Source: Rhizobium sp. CSW-27 (GTDB taxonomy: Bacteria > Pseudomonadota > Alphaproteobacteria > Rhizobiales > Rhizobiaceae). From it: DNA of 64,000 nucleotides. Below, piece after piece: positions 45,135-55,885 of the stretch. The position numbers and the translations under genes are program-made. How positions within the stretch are numbered: the stretch's first letter is position 1; each line of letters begins with the position of its first letter. Location of the stretch: the NCBI RefSeq assembly GCF_018760785.1, contig NZ_JAHHZO010000002.1, positions 608,295-672,294 on the forward strand, read 5' to 3'. The notes under the pieces are model-generated. The model did not search any database. It was given only the letters and a program-made list of their open reading frames with translations, and was not told the DNA's origin.

Positions 45135-47399
45135 ATGCTTCGCCGTCTTCAACTTTCGCTTCTTGCCTGTTCGGCCCTGTCGGTTGCCGTGCTTGCCGGA
45201 GGGGCACGCGCCGAGGAGGCTGCGTCGGGGGAGGCGGCCACCGTGCTGCCGCGCGTGGCGGTCAAGGGGGAGCGGGTCACCGCGCCGAAGGGCAGCGCCA
45301 CCGACAGCCCGCTGACCACGGAAACCACGGCCCGCGAGATTGCCGACAAGCAGATCACCAATATCGAGGATCTCGGACGCATTGCCGAGCCGGGCGTCAA
45401 CGTCAACAAGACGACCGGTTCGGTAAACATCCGCGGTCTGGAGGGCAATCGCGTGCTCTCCACCATTGACGGCATCCCGGTTCCCTATTTCAACGATCCG
45501 ACCCGCAGTGCGACCGGCGGTGTCGATACCTTCAGCTTCTCCTCGCTGTCTGCCGTCGACGTGATGCGCGGCGCCGATTCGAGCCGGGCCGGTGCCGGTG
45601 CGCTTGGCGGCGTCGTTGCCTATCGCACGCTGGAGCCGGAAGACCTGATCGGCGAGGGGCGCGACTGGGGCGGGCTCGCCAAGACCACCTATGACAGCAG
45701 CGATCGCAGCTGGGAGGGATCCGCCGCGATTGCCAAGCGCATTGAAAACACCTCGATCCTGTTCCAGGGCAGCTATCGCAAGGGCCATGAGCGCAAGACG
45801 GCGGGCGATGTCGGCGGTTATTCCACGACGCGCACCGAAGCCAATCCCTCCGATTACGACCAACACAACCTGCTGTTCAAGCTGCGACAGCAGCTGGAAG
45901 GCGGCCACACCATCGGCCTGACCGCGGAACGGTATCGCAAGGACCGCGACACCGACATGAAGACCTCGCAGTCAACCACCGGCAATTATCGCCCGGGCGA
46001 TTACATCGGTCACAAGGACAATGAGCGGGATCGCGTTTCGCTGGACTACAAGTTTGAAAGCGAGAGCGACGACAGCTTCTTCGACAATGCCTGGGCCTCG
46101 CTCTACTGGATGCGTACCCGTACCGCCGATGGCTATACCGGTTACCGCACGACGTCGGTGGTCGGCCCGATCGGTCGCGTCAACGACAATGAGGAACGCA
46201 CCTTCGGCCTCATCGGCGCAGCCCAGCGCGAGGCGGAGATCGGCGGGTTCAGCAACCGCTTCACCTTCGGTCTCGATCTTGCCTCCAGCACCATCGAGCA
46301 ATACTCGTCGGGCTACGACAATTGCCCGTCGAACGGCATCTACACGGGGGCGAATTCTTCCTGCAATTTCCTTCACACCAATCAGGCCGATACGCCCAAG
46401 GTGGAGAGCCAGAGGGTTGGTCTCTACGTGGATGACGAGATCGATCTTGGCGCCAGCGGCGTACGCCTGAAGCCGGGCCTGCGCTTCGACTGGGTGAAGC
46501 ACGAACCGAAGATGACCGAGGCCTTCGCCAGCAATGCCAGCAATCCGACCCTGCCGGACGGGTTCGAGGATACGGGGCTGTCGCCGAAACTGCGCGCGGC
46601 CTATGATGTGGCGCCGCAGGTTGAACTGTTCGCCCAGTGGGCCATGGCCTTCCGGGCGCCGACCTCCGGAGAAATGTACAGTTCTTATGGATCAACAGGC
46701 ACCTATCTGCGGCTTGGCAATGCAGATCTGGAATCGGAAACCAGCAATGGTTTCGAGATCGGTGCCAATCTGGGCGACGAGGACTTCGGTGGTCGCGTCA
46801 ACCTGTTCTACAACCGCTATCGCAATTTCATCGATGTACGCAGCCTTGGTGCGGCAGAAGCGCTGGCTCTGGGTTACACGCTCTCCGACTACGGCAACAA
46901 CATCACCCAGTACCGCAATGTGGCCCGCGCCGAAATCTACGGCGTGGAGCTTACCGCCCATCGCACCTTCGACAACGGCATCCGGCTGGGCGGCGGCCTC
47001 GTTGCCTCGCTTGGCAAGAACCTGGACAATGGCAAGTATCTGAAGTCCGTTGCCCCGGTAAAGGCAGTGGCCAGCATCGGCTATGATACCGAACACTGGG
47101 GTGTCGGGCTCGATTTCACGGCGGTCGGACGCTCCTGGGACCAGGGCGAGGTGGACATCAGCACGGTGGCCGGACAGAACAACTACTTCAGGACGCCGGG
47201 CTATGGCCTGACCGATCTCGTCGCCTGGTGGGAGCCGGAACAGGCCAAGGGCCTGCGCATCAATGCCGGCATCTACAACCTTTTCGACAAGAAGTATTAC
47301 GACTACACGACGGTTCGTGACAACTCCAGCAGTCAGTCCCGCGCCTTCTATTCGGAGCCCGGCCGCAGCTTCAAGATATCCCTGACGCAGCGCTTCTGA
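45135..47399 (+). CDS. TonB-dependent receptor, heme/hemoglobin type
   Basis: A 754-residue outer-membrane receptor of the heme/hemoglobin-transferrin group (HmuR/ShmR-like). Signal peptide about 1-28 (ARAEE), plug domain about 45-160 (VSVNIRGLEGNRVLSTIDGIP-type stretch), then a 22-strand barrel. The FRAP box occurs in MAFRAPTSGEMYS near residue 509, and the usual NPNL-like element is replaced by GNADLESE. The protein ends in Phe (QRF), as needed for barrel insertion. Iron control is suggested by the two TGA-N9-TCA motifs upstream. No heme ABC genes follow. Confidence 0.9.
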   Translation: MLRRLQLSLLACSALSVAVLAGGARAEEAASGEAATVLPRVAVKGERVTAPKGSATDSPLTTETTAREIADKQITNIEDLGRIAEPGVNVNKTTGSVNIRGLEGNRVLSTIDGIPVPYFNDPTRSATGGVDTFSFSSLSAVDVMRGADSSRAGAGALGGVVAYRTLEPEDLIGEGRDWGGLAKTTYDSSDRSWEGSAAIAKRIENTSILFQGSYRKGHERKTAGDVGGYSTTRTEANPSDYDQHNLLFKLRQQLEGGHTIGLTAERYRKDRDTDMKTSQSTTGNYRPGDYIGHKDNERDRVSLDYKFESESDDSFFDNAWASLYWMRTRTADGYTGYRTTSVVGPIGRVNDNEERTFGLIGAAQREAEIGGFSNRFTFGLDLASSTIEQYSSGYDNCPSNGIYTGANSSCNFLHTNQADTPKVESQRVGLYVDDEIDLGASGVRLKPGLRFDWVKHEPKMTEAFASNASNPTLPDGFEDTGLSPKLRAAYDVAPQVELFAQWAMAFRAPTSGEMYSSYGSTGTYLRLGNADLESETSNGFEIGANLGDEDFGGRVNLFYNRYRNFIDVRSLGAAEALALGYTLSDYGNNITQYRNVARAEIYGVELTAHRTFDNGIRLGGGLVASLGKNLDNGKYLKSVAPVKAVASIGYDTEHWGVGLDFTAVGRSWDQGEVDISTVAGQNNYFRTPGYGLTDLVAWWEPEQAKGLRINAGIYNLFDKKYYDYTTVRDNSSSQSRAFYSEPGRSFKISLTQRF

Positions 47400-47419
47400 T
47401 CTCCGGTCGCTGCGTGCGG

Positions 47420-47451
47420 AAAAGGCGGTGCGGCTTTCCGTGCCGCCTTTT
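47420..47451 (+). terminator. Terminator after the heme receptor gene
   Basis: AAAAGGCGG pairs with CCGCCTTTT around a 14-base loop, 21 bases past the stop codon. The T-rich 3' arm makes it a rho-independent-type stop. Confidence 0.75.
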
Positions 47452-47543
47452 CTGTTCGTCTGCGGGTTCTTCCCTTCGGGCACCATTTCCACGCAGCCTT
47501 GCCATGGTCTATGAAGGGCAAAACAACGACTGCGAGGAACCCC

Positions 47544-49223
47544 ATGGGAGCCGTACCGTCCGATATCGACATCGCCCGCGCCGCAAAGAAGAAGCCGATC
47601 TTCGAGATCGGGGCGAAGCTCGGCATTCCGGCCGACAGCTTTGTGCCCTACGGGCATGACAAGGCCAAGATCAGCCCGGATTTCATCGCGGCCCAGAAGG
47701 GGAGGCCGGACGGCAGGCTGATCCTTGTCACGGCGATCAACCCTACGCCTGCGGGCGAGGGCAAGACCACCACCACGGTCGGCCTTGGCGACGGCCTCAA
47801 CCGCATCGGCAAGCGCGCGATCATCTGCGTGCGCGAACCCTCGCTCGGCCCCTGTTTCGGGGTGAAGGGCGGGGCGGCTGGCGGCGGTTATGCGCAGGTG
47901 GTGCCGATGGAGGACATCAACCTGCATTTCACCGGTGATTTTCATGCCATCACCTCCGCGCACAATCTGCTCTCGGCCATGGTCGACAATCATATCTACT
48001 GGGGCAATGCGCTGGATCTCGATCTGCGCCGCATCACCTGGAAGCGGGTGATGGACATGAACGACCGGGCGCTGCGCCAGATCGTCGGCCCGCTCGGCGG
48101 CGTCTCCAACGGTTTTGCCCGCGAGACCGGCTTCGATATCACGGTTGCTTCGGAAATCATGGCGATCCTCTGCCTCGCCACCGACCTTGGCGATCTGGAA
48201 GCCCGGCTCGGCGCCATCATCGTCGGCTATCGCCGTGACCGCACACCGGTCTTTGCCCGCGACCTGAAGGCCGATGGCGCCATGGCCGTGCTGCTGAAGG
48301 ATGCCATGCAGCCGAACCTGGTCCAGACGCTGGAAAACAACCCGGCTTTCGTGCATGGAGGCCCCTTTGCCAACATCGCCCATGGCTGCAACTCCGTGGT
48401 GGCGACGCAGACGGCACTCAAGCTTGCCGATTACGTGGTGACGGAGGCGGGCTTCGGTGCTGATCTCGGTGCGGAAAAATTCTTCGACATCAAGTGTCGC
48501 AAGGCCGGCCTCTCGCCGTCGGCGGCCGTGATCGTCGCGACCGTTCGTGCGCTGAAGATGAATGGCGGCGTCGCCAAGCCGGACCTTTCGGTGGAAAACG
48601 TCGAGGCGCTGCGCGCCGGCTGCGTCAACCTTGGCCGGCATATCGAGAACCTCAAGAAGTTCGGAGTTCCTGTCGTCGTCGCGATCAATCATTTCTCCTC
48701 GGATACGCAGGCCGAGGTCGATGCCGTGAAGGCCTATGCCGCGGCGCTCGGCGTAGACGCGATCCTCTGCCGCCACTGGGCCGAGGGCTCTGCAGGCATC
48801 GAGGATCTGGCGCGCCGGGTGGTGGAGATCGTCGAGGGTGGTGCCGCCAACTTCAGGCCGCTCTATGCCGATGATCTTCCGCTGTTTACCAAGATCGAGA
48901 GGGTGGCCCGCGAAATCTATCGTGCCGGCGAGGTGACGGCCGAACGGTCCGTGCTGGAGCAGCTACGCAGCTGGGAAGAGCAGGGCTATGGCCACCTGCC
49001 GGTCTGCATCGCCAAGACGCAATATTCCTTTTCGACCAATCCCGATCTTTTGGGCGCACCAAGCGGCCATGTGGTGCCGGTGCGCGAGGTTCGGCTTTCC
49101 GCCGGCGCTGGATTCGTGGTGGCAATCACCGGTGAAATCCGCACCATGCCGGGCCTGCCGCGCGCGCCATCGGCCGAGCGCATCCGGCTGAATGCCGAAG
49201 GGCATGTCGAGGGGTTGTTCTGA
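47544..49223 (+). CDS. fhs: Formate-tetrahydrofolate ligase
   Basis: A 559-residue ATP-dependent ligase making 10-formyltetrahydrofolate from formate. The P-loop-like [11 protein letters not shown] is at about 68-78, [23 protein letters not shown] follows, and [13 protein letters not shown] marks the family. [28 protein letters not shown] and the C-terminal [12 protein letters not shown] also agree. The frame is open 15 codons upstream, but ATG 47544 matches the family N-terminus and has GAGGA before it. Confidence 0.97.
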   Translation: MGAVPSDIDIARAAKKKPIFEIGAKLGIPADSFVPYGHDKAKISPDFIAAQKGRPDGRLILVTAINPTPAGEGKTTTTVGLGDGLNRIGKRAIICVREPSLGPCFGVKGGAAGGGYAQVVPMEDINLHFTGDFHAITSAHNLLSAMVDNHIYWGNALDLDLRRITWKRVMDMNDRALRQIVGPLGGVSNGFARETGFDITVASEIMAILCLATDLGDLEARLGAIIVGYRRDRTPVFARDLKADGAMAVLLKDAMQPNLVQTLENNPAFVHGGPFANIAHGCNSVVATQTALKLADYVVTEAGFGADLGAEKFFDIKCRKAGLSPSAAVIVATVRALKMNGGVAKPDLSVENVEALRAGCVNLGRHIENLKKFGVPVVVAINHFSSDTQAEVDAVKAYAAALGVDAILCRHWAEGSAGIEDLARRVVEIVEGGAANFRPLYADDLPLFTKIERVAREIYRAGEVTAERSVLEQLRSWEEQGYGHLPVCIAKTQYSFSTNPDLLGAPSGHVVPVREVRLSAGAGFVVAITGEIRTMPGLPRAPSAERIRLNAEGHVEGLF

Positions 49224-49367
49224 GTGGTTCTCCCGGTCTTTGGGCCGAAGCTTGAACCAACGGTTAACCGCAGCGGCGGATTCGTGCGTCGGGAGTGGCG
49301 ATAAATCCGCCGTGCTAAGGGGATTTCAAGGCTCGAATGCCACGATCCGGCCATTCGGAGACCCTGA

Positions 49368-50513
49368 ATGACACAGACAATGGCCGGCGGCATCGATCCG
49401 CCACGATGGCCGATCCTCAGGTGGATCGGCAGCCTGGGAGACGACATCAGCGAGGAGATGCGCCACCGTCTCGGTGCGACCATCGCCAATTCGACGCATG
49501 CGGTTGTTTGCGGCAGCGTCAATTCCATCTGCGTGACGCTGGTGGCTTACGCGCGGCTTGGTCATCCGGTGCTGCTCGCCATTGCGTGCCTGGATCTTCT
49601 CTCGCTTCTCGCCCGGCTTTGCGTGATGCGGGGCCGTTTTTCCAGATTTGCACCCGATGTCGTTTTTGCCAGCGGGCTGGTGTGGGCCGGGCTGATCGCG
49701 GCAACGACGACGGTGGTGGGATTCGGCGACGACCTGCCGATGTTCATCGTGGTGGTCGCCTCGGCACTTGGCTCTTGCGCCGGCATCGTGTCGCGCAATT
49801 TCGCGGCCATGCGCTATGCGCTGATCCAGGTCGCCATCATCGATCTTTCCTACAAGGTGCCCTTCGCGATGCGCAATCCGGATTTTGCGCCCCTGCTGCT
49901 GTTGCAGGGCCTGCTGTTCGTGATGGTCTGCATCGGCATCATGCGTCAGCAGCGTGCGACGACGGTGCGCGCCCTCACGGCCGAGATCGAAAGCCGCCGA
50001 CAGTCCTTTGCCGATCCGCTGACCGGCCTGCTCAATCGTCGTGGCTTTGATGCGGAGGGTGGCAAGATGCTGGCCGCAGGCAGGCCTGGCGCCCTGTTCT
50101 GCCTCGACCTCGACGGCTTCAAGTCGGTCAACGACCGGCTCGGTCATGCGGCCGGCGATGATCTGCTCTGTCAGGTTGCCGATCGGCTGAGAGAAATGGC
50201 GCCGGCGGGGGCGGCCATCTCTCGTCTCGGCGGGGATGAATTCCTGCTGCTGGTCACCGGTGCCGGTGCCCGGGAGGCAGAGGCGCTGGCCAGCCGGCTC
50301 ATCGTGCGGCTGATGACGCCCTATCCGGTGGCCGGCAGCCTTTCGGGCGTGGGCGTCAGCATTGGCATTTGCCTGATCCCGGCGGACGCGGTTGATCTCA
50401 GACAGGCGATGCTGGATGCCGATCAGGCGCTTTACCGCGCCAAGGCTGACGGAAAGGGCTGCTTCCGCACCGCTTCCCAGCCTGTTTCTCCGTTCGGGGA
50501 AGTCGCCGGCTGA
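49368..50513 (+). CDS. Membrane diguanylate cyclase (GGDEF)
   Basis: A 381-residue protein with five or six membrane helices (about residues 45-195) followed by a GGDEF domain. The active site RLGGDEF lies at 286-292, with DPLTGLLNRRGF and LDLDGFKSVNDRLGHAAGDDLL before it, so c-di-GMP synthesis is expected. The allosteric RxxD I-site five residues upstream of GGDEF is absent (AGAAISRL), so product feedback is probably lacking. Downstream of fhs by 144 bases. Confidence 0.9.
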   Translation: MTQTMAGGIDPPRWPILRWIGSLGDDISEEMRHRLGATIANSTHAVVCGSVNSICVTLVAYARLGHPVLLAIACLDLLSLLARLCVMRGRFSRFAPDVVFASGLVWAGLIAATTTVVGFGDDLPMFIVVVASALGSCAGIVSRNFAAMRYALIQVAIIDLSYKVPFAMRNPDFAPLLLLQGLLFVMVCIGIMRQQRATTVRALTAEIESRRQSFADPLTGLLNRRGFDAEGGKMLAAGRPGALFCLDLDGFKSVNDRLGHAAGDDLLCQVADRLREMAPAGAAISRLGGDEFLLLVTGAGAREAEALASRLIVRLMTPYPVAGSLSGVGVSIGICLIPADAVDLRQAMLDADQALYRAKADGKGCFRTASQPVSPFGEVAG

Positions 50514-50570
50514 ACACGCCAGGGCGGCAGATCGTGGCGCCTCGGGATCGCGGTGTGCGTTGCCCAGCCA

Positions 50571-51446
50571 TCACCGGCAATAGCGATAGCCGCCCTTGCG
50601 TTCCAGCACGTCGAGATGCAGATGGTCCTGATGGGTGGCGTCGCTGCCGGGGGAGAGCACGGTGGAAAAATGCAGGCACGCGCCGGCGGTGACGGTGCGC
50701 TGAAAGGCGCCGGTCATCGACGAATCCTCCTGTCGCGGGCTCATCGCAATCGTCTCGCGATCATCCAGCTCGAAACCGGTGATGTCGATCGCGTTGCCGC
50801 GGGCGTGCTCGGATATCTTGCCGTCCTCGGCGCCGTTGCGCTTGCGGCAGGAATAGGCGGCAGCGTTCCTGAGACCGGTGATGCGCCGCTCCGGAAAGGC
50901 AATGTGCAGCGCGGGAACAACCGTCTGGGCCATCCAGCGGGCGAGCGACAGCGCCGTTTCGCAGCGCATGGGCGTCGGCTCCGACAGGGCAATGTCCGGC
51001 AGGATGTTGCGAACCACGATCGGGCTTTCGATGCCGCAGCCGGGTTCGTCTCCGACGATGCTGGCGCGCGTCTCGTAACGGGTGCCGAGCCTTTGCAGAT
51101 CGGCAAGGCAGGCCTTGAGCGCTGCCGGGTCCTCCCTGGCGATGGCGGGCAGCGGGGTTTGCGCCTGCGGGGCGGAAGGTTCCTCTTCCATTTCGACGTC
51201 ATTCTGCGGCGCGGCGTCCGGCGCGCTGTCCACTGCCGGTTTCGCCGTCGCGGCAGGCGCACCGGCATCTTGCGCAGGCTCGGGCCGTTCCTGCGGAACG
51301 GGCGCTGTGGCCGGTGTCGGTTTTACGGGCGGAGCCGCGGGCACGGCCGCCACCGGCTTTTCGGCGGGGCGTGGTCCCTTTTCGGGCAGATCCATGCCGG
51401 TCAGCATCAACATGGCGGTGGCGGCGGCAACAAGCCGGGCAAACAT
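50571..51446 (-). CDS. Extensin-like C-terminal domain protein, exported
   Basis: A 291-residue protein with a signal-type N-terminus, a long proline/alanine-rich linker (about residues 25-100) and an extensin-like C-terminal domain (about 105-290). The conserved Cys-containing elements and the metal-site-like pattern (SEHARGNAIDITGFEL, HQDHLHLDV) suggest a D,D-peptidase-like fold of the VanY/MepA kind. Rhizobial members are periplasmic; a role in cell-wall turnover is inferred. Confidence 0.8.
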   Translation of the reverse strand: MFARLVAAATAMLMLTGMDLPEKGPRPAEKPVAAVPAAPPVKPTPATAPVPQERPEPAQDAGAPAATAKPAVDSAPDAAPQNDVEMEEEPSAPQAQTPLPAIAREDPAALKACLADLQRLGTRYETRASIVGDEPGCGIESPIVVRNILPDIALSEPTPMRCETALSLARWMAQTVVPALHIAFPERRITGLRNAAAYSCRKRNGAEDGKISEHARGNAIDITGFELDDRETIAMSPRQEDSSMTGAFQRTVTAGACLHFSTVLSPGSDATHQDHLHLDVLERKGGYRYCR

Positions 51447-51535
51447 GACGCGTCCTCCCCTGCGGGTTCAGGGAGGGAACGCGCCAGACGCCATTTGGTC
51501 GCATGGCGCGGCTGTACCGTGCGGGATGCTGCGGC

Positions 51536-53356
51536 TCAGGCCACGCGCGAGGCGGCCGCCGGGTTCAAGCTGTTGTCACTGCGGATGAACTGGCCGACGA
51601 GGCTGACCATCTCGCCCACCTCTTCGGTCAGCGAATGGGAGGCGGCATTCATTTCCTCGACCATGGCGGCATTCTGCTGGGTGATCTGGTCCATCTGATT
51701 GACGGAGGTATTGATTGCCTGCAGCACGTCCGACTGTTCGGATGTGCTTTGCGAGATGGTCTCGATATCGGCGGCGATAGAGACGATATCGCCCTCGATC
51801 TCCTGCAGCGCCTGGCCTGTGCGGCTGACGAGGTCGACGCCGCCTTCCACCTCCTTGTTGGAATGGGCAATCAGCCGGCTGATTTCCTGGGCGGCGGCGG
51901 CGGATCGCTGGGCAAGCGCCCGCACCTCCTGCGCCACCACGGCAAAACCCTTGCCGGCGTCGCCGGCACGGGCGGCTTCGACGCCGGCATTCAGCGCCAG
52001 AAGATTGGTCTGGAAGGCGATCTCGTCGATGACGCCGGTGATCGAGCCGATCTGCTGCGAGGCTTCCTCGATGCGGCTCATGGCGGCAATCGCCTCGCGC
52101 ACCACGCCGGCGGAGCGGCCGACATTTTCACGCGCATGACCGCTCTTGACGCGGGTGCTGCGTGTCAGGTCGTTGGAGGAGGCAACCTTGGAGGTGATCT
52201 GGTCGAGCGCCGCGGCGGTCTCCTCCAGGGCTGCCGCCTGCTGCTCGGTGCGGCGGGCCAGGTTGTCGGCAGAACCGTCCAGGCTTTCGGCATTGGCCCT
52301 TATCTCGTCGGCCTTGCCCAGAACCCGGCGCATCGTTTCCTGGAACACGGCGAGCGAACGGTTGAAGTTCTGCCGCAGCACCTCGAATTCCGCCTGGAAA
52401 GGCTGGTCCAGCGTGTCGTGAATGTTGAAACGCGACAGCCGGTCAAGGCCGGCACCCAGTTCGCCGATCACCTTGTTCAGCGTCTCGGCGCGTTCGATCT
52501 CCGCGCTCAGGCGACTGTTGCGCTCGGCGGCGGCCCGTTCGGCCTGCTGGCGCGCCTCCGCTTCCAGCGCCTGCTTGTCCAGGGCGGCCTGGCGGAAATG
52601 CGCGACGGCCTTCGCCATCCCGCCCACTTCGTCGCGCCGGTCGAAATGCGGGACGCCTGCCTGATAGTCGCCGCCGGCCAGTGCGGTCATGTAACGGCCC
52701 ATGTCCTGCATCGGGCTGATCGCCATCCGCCGGAAGAGCAGGAGCCCGCCGACCAGTGCAAGAAGAGCGAGCAGGCTCGCCGCATAGGCTGCGCCGCGAT
52801 AAGTGATGTCTGCCGTACGTGCCCGTGTCTCCACGCGTTTCTGATAGGCTTCCGACAGCGTCACCAGCTCGACGACAGCCGCCCGCTGTTGCTGGAACTG
52901 GCGCCGCAGCGGCGCGAGGTTGATGTCGCGTCCGTCATTCTTGGCAAGATTGAACTGCGGAATGATGCGGCGGGCCAGCATATCCCAGAAGGCATCCGAG
53001 GCAGGCTTGAGTTTCGTGTCGAGATGCGTGCGGATCTCCGGCGGCAGGTCCTTGCCCGCCCAGACGGCAAAGCGCGTTTCGTAATCCTGCCGCAGCTTCT
53101 TCAGGATCTCGATATTGGCATCCGTCTCTTCCGGGTGGCGCGCCGTCTCGATCGCTGTCAGATAGGCTTCCACCAGAAACATGGGTGGCGGCAGGATGTC
53201 GGCGATCAGGTCCTTGGCGTCGATCACCCGTTCATATTCCGGCCCGTCGACCTTCAACTGCTGCAGCGAATAAAGCAGAACGCCGATCGCAAGCCCGAGG
53301 CTGGCCAGCAGCGTCAGGCCGAACAGCCCCAGAAACCGCGAGATTGTCAAGTTCAT
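51536..53356 (-). CDS. Methyl-accepting chemotaxis protein
   Basis: A 606-residue chemoreceptor. Membrane helices at about 7-27 and 188-208 flank a four-helix periplasmic sensor; a HAMP domain (about 208-262) and the signalling domain follow. The hairpin tip contains [37 protein letters not shown], nearly invariant in this class. There is no C-terminal CheR-binding pentapeptide. The ligand cannot be told. Two TGA-type dyads do not stand out in its promoter, which shares 53357-53493 with the trp leader. Confidence 0.92.
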   Translation of the reverse strand: MNLTISRFLGLFGLTLLASLGLAIGVLLYSLQQLKVDGPEYERVIDAKDLIADILPPPMFLVEAYLTAIETARHPEETDANIEILKKLRQDYETRFAVWAGKDLPPEIRTHLDTKLKPASDAFWDMLARRIIPQFNLAKNDGRDINLAPLRRQFQQQRAAVVELVTLSEAYQKRVETRARTADITYRGAAYAASLLALLALVGGLLLFRRMAISPMQDMGRYMTALAGGDYQAGVPHFDRRDEVGGMAKAVAHFRQAALDKQALEAEARQQAERAAAERNSRLSAEIERAETLNKVIGELGAGLDRLSRFNIHDTLDQPFQAEFEVLRQNFNRSLAVFQETMRRVLGKADEIRANAESLDGSADNLARRTEQQAAALEETAAALDQITSKVASSNDLTRSTRVKSGHARENVGRSAGVVREAIAAMSRIEEASQQIGSITGVIDEIAFQTNLLALNAGVEAARAGDAGKGFAVVAQEVRALAQRSAAAAQEISRLIAHSNKEVEGGVDLVSRTGQALQEIEGDIVSIAADIETISQSTSEQSDVLQAINTSVNQMDQITQQNAAMVEEMNAASHSLTEEVGEMVSLVGQFIRSDNSLNPAAASRVA

Positions 53357-53493
53357 GCGAATGGCCCTCGAAACAGGCGTTTGCGGGCCTTGCCCGACGT
53401 TTTCGAATTAACTAATGCATACAAAAATTATTTAATCGCTAATTGCGGTGCCGTGTATATGTTCGCGTAAAAAGATGATACTTATTTCAGGGC

Positions 53494-53522
53494 TTGCAGC
53501 CGCCGCGGGGCCGCGCTATCAC
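53494..53522 (+). promoter_or_regulatory. trpL promoter, probably giving a leaderless transcript
   Basis: A -35 TTGCAG (53494-53499) and -10 TATCAC (53517-53522) are 17 bases apart. The expected start would fall at about 53529, which is the A of the trpL ATG. In Sinorhizobium the trpL mRNA starts at its own AUG, so this agrees. Confidence 0.6.
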
Positions 53523-53528
53523 ATCATC

Positions 53529-53573
53529 ATGAAAACGTCGCTGATCATGGTTATCTGGTGGTGGGCTCGCTGA
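53529..53573 (+). CDS. trpL: trpL leader peptide (peTrpL-like)
   Basis: A 14-residue peptide, [14 protein letters not shown], ending in three consecutive Trp codons (53556-53564), Ala and Arg before TGA. The IWWWAR end agrees with the leader peptides of rhizobial trp attenuators. Ribosome stalling at the Trp codons when tryptophan is scarce prevents the terminator at 53611-53641. The peptide of Sinorhizobium (peTrpL) also acts in trans on an antibiotic-efflux operon; that activity here is inference. Confidence 0.9.
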   Translation: MKTSLIMVIWWWAR

Positions 53574-53610
53574 ACGCGGCCTTGACCAGTCATGTCCAAA
53601 GACGAGACAA

Positions 53611-53641
53611 AGCCGCCCGAAACTCCCGAGGCGGCTTTTTT
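53611..53641 (+). terminator. trp attenuator terminator
   Basis: AGCCGCC pairs with GGCGGCT around a 12-base loop and is followed by TTTTTT, a strong rho-independent terminator 54 bases before trpE(G). It is the termination arm of the attenuator. Confidence 0.92.
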
Positions 53642-53694
53642 GTGCAAAGCCTCCTCCAGAACCGGGTCCGATGGGAAAGTGGAAGAGGTTAAGC

Positions 53695-55884
53695 ATGGTT
53701 ACCATCATCGAAGACGACGGCTCCGAGGTTTATGAGACCCGTGGCGGCATTTCCGTCAGCCGCAAGCGCAGGCCGACCCCTTATGCCAATGCCGTGTCCA
53801 GCTATGTGGACAAGCTGGATGAGCGGCGTGGCGCGGTCTTCTCTTCCAACTACGAATATCCGGGCCGCTATACCCGCTGGGACACGGCCATTGTCGATCC
53901 GCCGCTCGGGATCTCTTCCTTTGGCCGTTCTGTCTGGATCGAGGCCTATAACGGCCGCGGTGAGGTTCTGCTCGATTTCATCGCAGAGCGGCTGTCGAGC
54001 GAGCCGGACCTGACGCTGGGCGCGCGTACGGCGCAGCGCCTCGATCTGTCGGTCAACAAACCCGCCCGCGCCTTTACCGAGGAAGAGCGCTCGAAGATGC
54101 CGACGGTGTTTACCGTCTTGCGCGCCATCGTCGATCTCTTCCATTCGGATGCCGACAGCGCCATCGGGCTCTTCGGCGCCTTCGGTTACGATCTCGCCTT
54201 CCAGTTCGATTCCATCGACCTTTCGCTGACCCGTCCCGATGACCAGCGCGACATGGTGCTGTTCCTGCCCGACGAAATCCTCGTCGTGGACCACCACGCC
54301 GCCAAGGCCTGGATCGACCGCTACGACTTTGCCCGCGACGGCAAGACGACGGTCGGCAAGTCGGAAGAGATTGCGCCCGAACCCTTCCGCACAACGGATA
54401 CAATCCCGCCGAAGGGCGATCATCGCCCCGGCGAATATGCCGAACTGGTGGTGAAGGCCAAAGAAAGCTTTCGGCGCGGCGACCTGTTCGAGGTCGTTCC
54501 CGGCCAGAAGTTCATGGAACGCTGCGACTCGAAACCCTCGCAGATCTCCAACCGCCTGAAGGCGATCAACCCGTCGCCTTATTCCTTCTTCATCAATCTC
54601 GGCAACCAGGAATATCTCGTCGGCGCCTCGCCGGAAATGTTCGTGCGCGTCTCCGGCCGGCGGATCGAGACCTGCCCGATTTCCGGCACGATCCGCCGCG
54701 GCGAGGATGCGATCTCCGATTCGGAACAGATCCTGAAGCTGCTCAACTCCAAGAAGGACGAGAGCGAGCTGACCATGTGCTCGGACGTCGATCGCAACGA
54801 CAAGAGCCGCGTCTGCGAGCCGGGCTCGGTCAAGGTCATCGGCCGCCGCCAGATCGAGATGTATTCGCGCCTCATCCACACGGTGGACCATATCGAAGGC
54901 CGCCTGCGTCCGGACATGGACGCTTTCGACGGCTTTCTTTCCCACGCCTGGGCCGTCACCGTTACCGGGGCGCCAAAACTCTGGGCGATGCGTTTCATCG
55001 AAAAACACGAAAAGAGCCCGCGCGCCTGGTATGGCGGCGCGATCGGCATGGTCGGTTTCAACGGCGACATGAATACCGGCCTGACGCTGCGCACCATCCG
55101 CATCAAGGACGGGATTGCCGAGGTGCGGGCCGGCGCAACCCTGCTCAACGACAGCGATCCGCATGAGGAAGAGGCCGAAACCGAACTGAAGGCATCCGCC
55201 ATGATTGCCGCCATCCGCGATGCCCGCACGGGCAATACCGCCAAGATCAGCCGCGACGTACAGACGGTCGGGCAGGGGGTGAAAATCCTGCTGGTCGATC
55301 ACGAGGACAGTTTCGTCCATACGCTGGCGAACTACTTCCGCCAGACGGGGGCCGAGGTCTCTACGGTGCGCACGCCGGTGCCGGAAGAGATCTACGACCG
55401 GATCAAGCCGGATCTGGTGGTGCTGTCGCCCGGACCGGGCAATCCCAAGGATTTCGACTGCAAGGCAACGATCAAGGCAGCGCGTGCCAAAAACCTGCCG
55501 ATCTTCGGCGTGTGCCTGGGCCTGCAGGCGCTGGCGGAAGCCTATGGTGGCGAGCTTCGCCATCTTGCGGTGCCGATGCACGGAAAGCCGTCGCGAATCC
55601 GCGTGCTGGAACCGGGCATCGTGTTTGCCGGCCTTGGCCGCGAGGTAACGGTCGGCCGTTATCACTCGATCTTCGCCGATCCGAAGACCCTGCACCCGGA
55701 TTTCATCATCACGGCGGAAAGCGAGGACGGCACGATCATGGGCATCGAACACGCCAAGGAACCGATCGCGGCAGTGCAGTTCCACCCGGAATCGATCATG
55801 ACGCTCGGCGGCGATGCCGGCATGCGGATGATCGAGAACGTGGTGGCGAACCTCTCGCGCCGGGCGAAGGAACAGGCGGCGTAA
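53695..55884 (+). CDS. trpE(G): Fused anthranilate synthase TrpE(G)
   Basis: A 729-residue fusion of the synthase (TrpE) and glutamine amidotransferase (TrpG) subunits, the arrangement of Rhizobiaceae and a few other groups; the length equals the Sinorhizobium enzyme. The TrpE part has [14 protein letters not shown] and [16 protein letters not shown] stretches; the TrpG part starts near residue 525 ([11 protein letters not shown]) with the nucleophile Cys in GVCLGLQA and His/Glu in [11 protein letters not shown] 53695 follows AAGAGG. It starts the Trp pathway and is controlled by the leader just upstream. Confidence 0.97.
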   Translation: MVTIIEDDGSEVYETRGGISVSRKRRPTPYANAVSSYVDKLDERRGAVFSSNYEYPGRYTRWDTAIVDPPLGISSFGRSVWIEAYNGRGEVLLDFIAERLSSEPDLTLGARTAQRLDLSVNKPARAFTEEERSKMPTVFTVLRAIVDLFHSDADSAIGLFGAFGYDLAFQFDSIDLSLTRPDDQRDMVLFLPDEILVVDHHAAKAWIDRYDFARDGKTTVGKSEEIAPEPFRTTDTIPPKGDHRPGEYAELVVKAKESFRRGDLFEVVPGQKFMERCDSKPSQISNRLKAINPSPYSFFINLGNQEYLVGASPEMFVRVSGRRIETCPISGTIRRGEDAISDSEQILKLLNSKKDESELTMCSDVDRNDKSRVCEPGSVKVIGRRQIEMYSRLIHTVDHIEGRLRPDMDAFDGFLSHAWAVTVTGAPKLWAMRFIEKHEKSPRAWYGGAIGMVGFNGDMNTGLTLRTIRIKDGIAEVRAGATLLNDSDPHEEEAETELKASAMIAAIRDARTGNTAKISRDVQTVGQGVKILLVDHEDSFVHTLANYFRQTGAEVSTVRTPVPEEIYDRIKPDLVVLSPGPGNPKDFDCKATIKAARAKNLPIFGVCLGLQALAEAYGGELRHLAVPMHGKPSRIRVLEPGIVFAGLGREVTVGRYHSIFADPKTLHPDFIITAESEDGTIMGIEHAKEPIAAVQFHPESIMTLGGDAGMRMIENVVANLSRRAKEQAA

Positions 55885-55885
55885 G

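Larger units (their letters stand above)
53529..53641 (+). ncRNA. Attenuated trp leader RNA (rnTrpL-like)
   Basis: If transcription starts at the trpL ATG and ends at the attenuator, the released RNA is 113 nt, very near the length of the Sinorhizobium rnTrpL sRNA that destabilises trpDC mRNA in trans. A pairing GCGGC (53576-53580) with GCCGC (53612-53616) can form the antiterminator. Whether it acts in trans here is not known. Confidence 0.65.
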
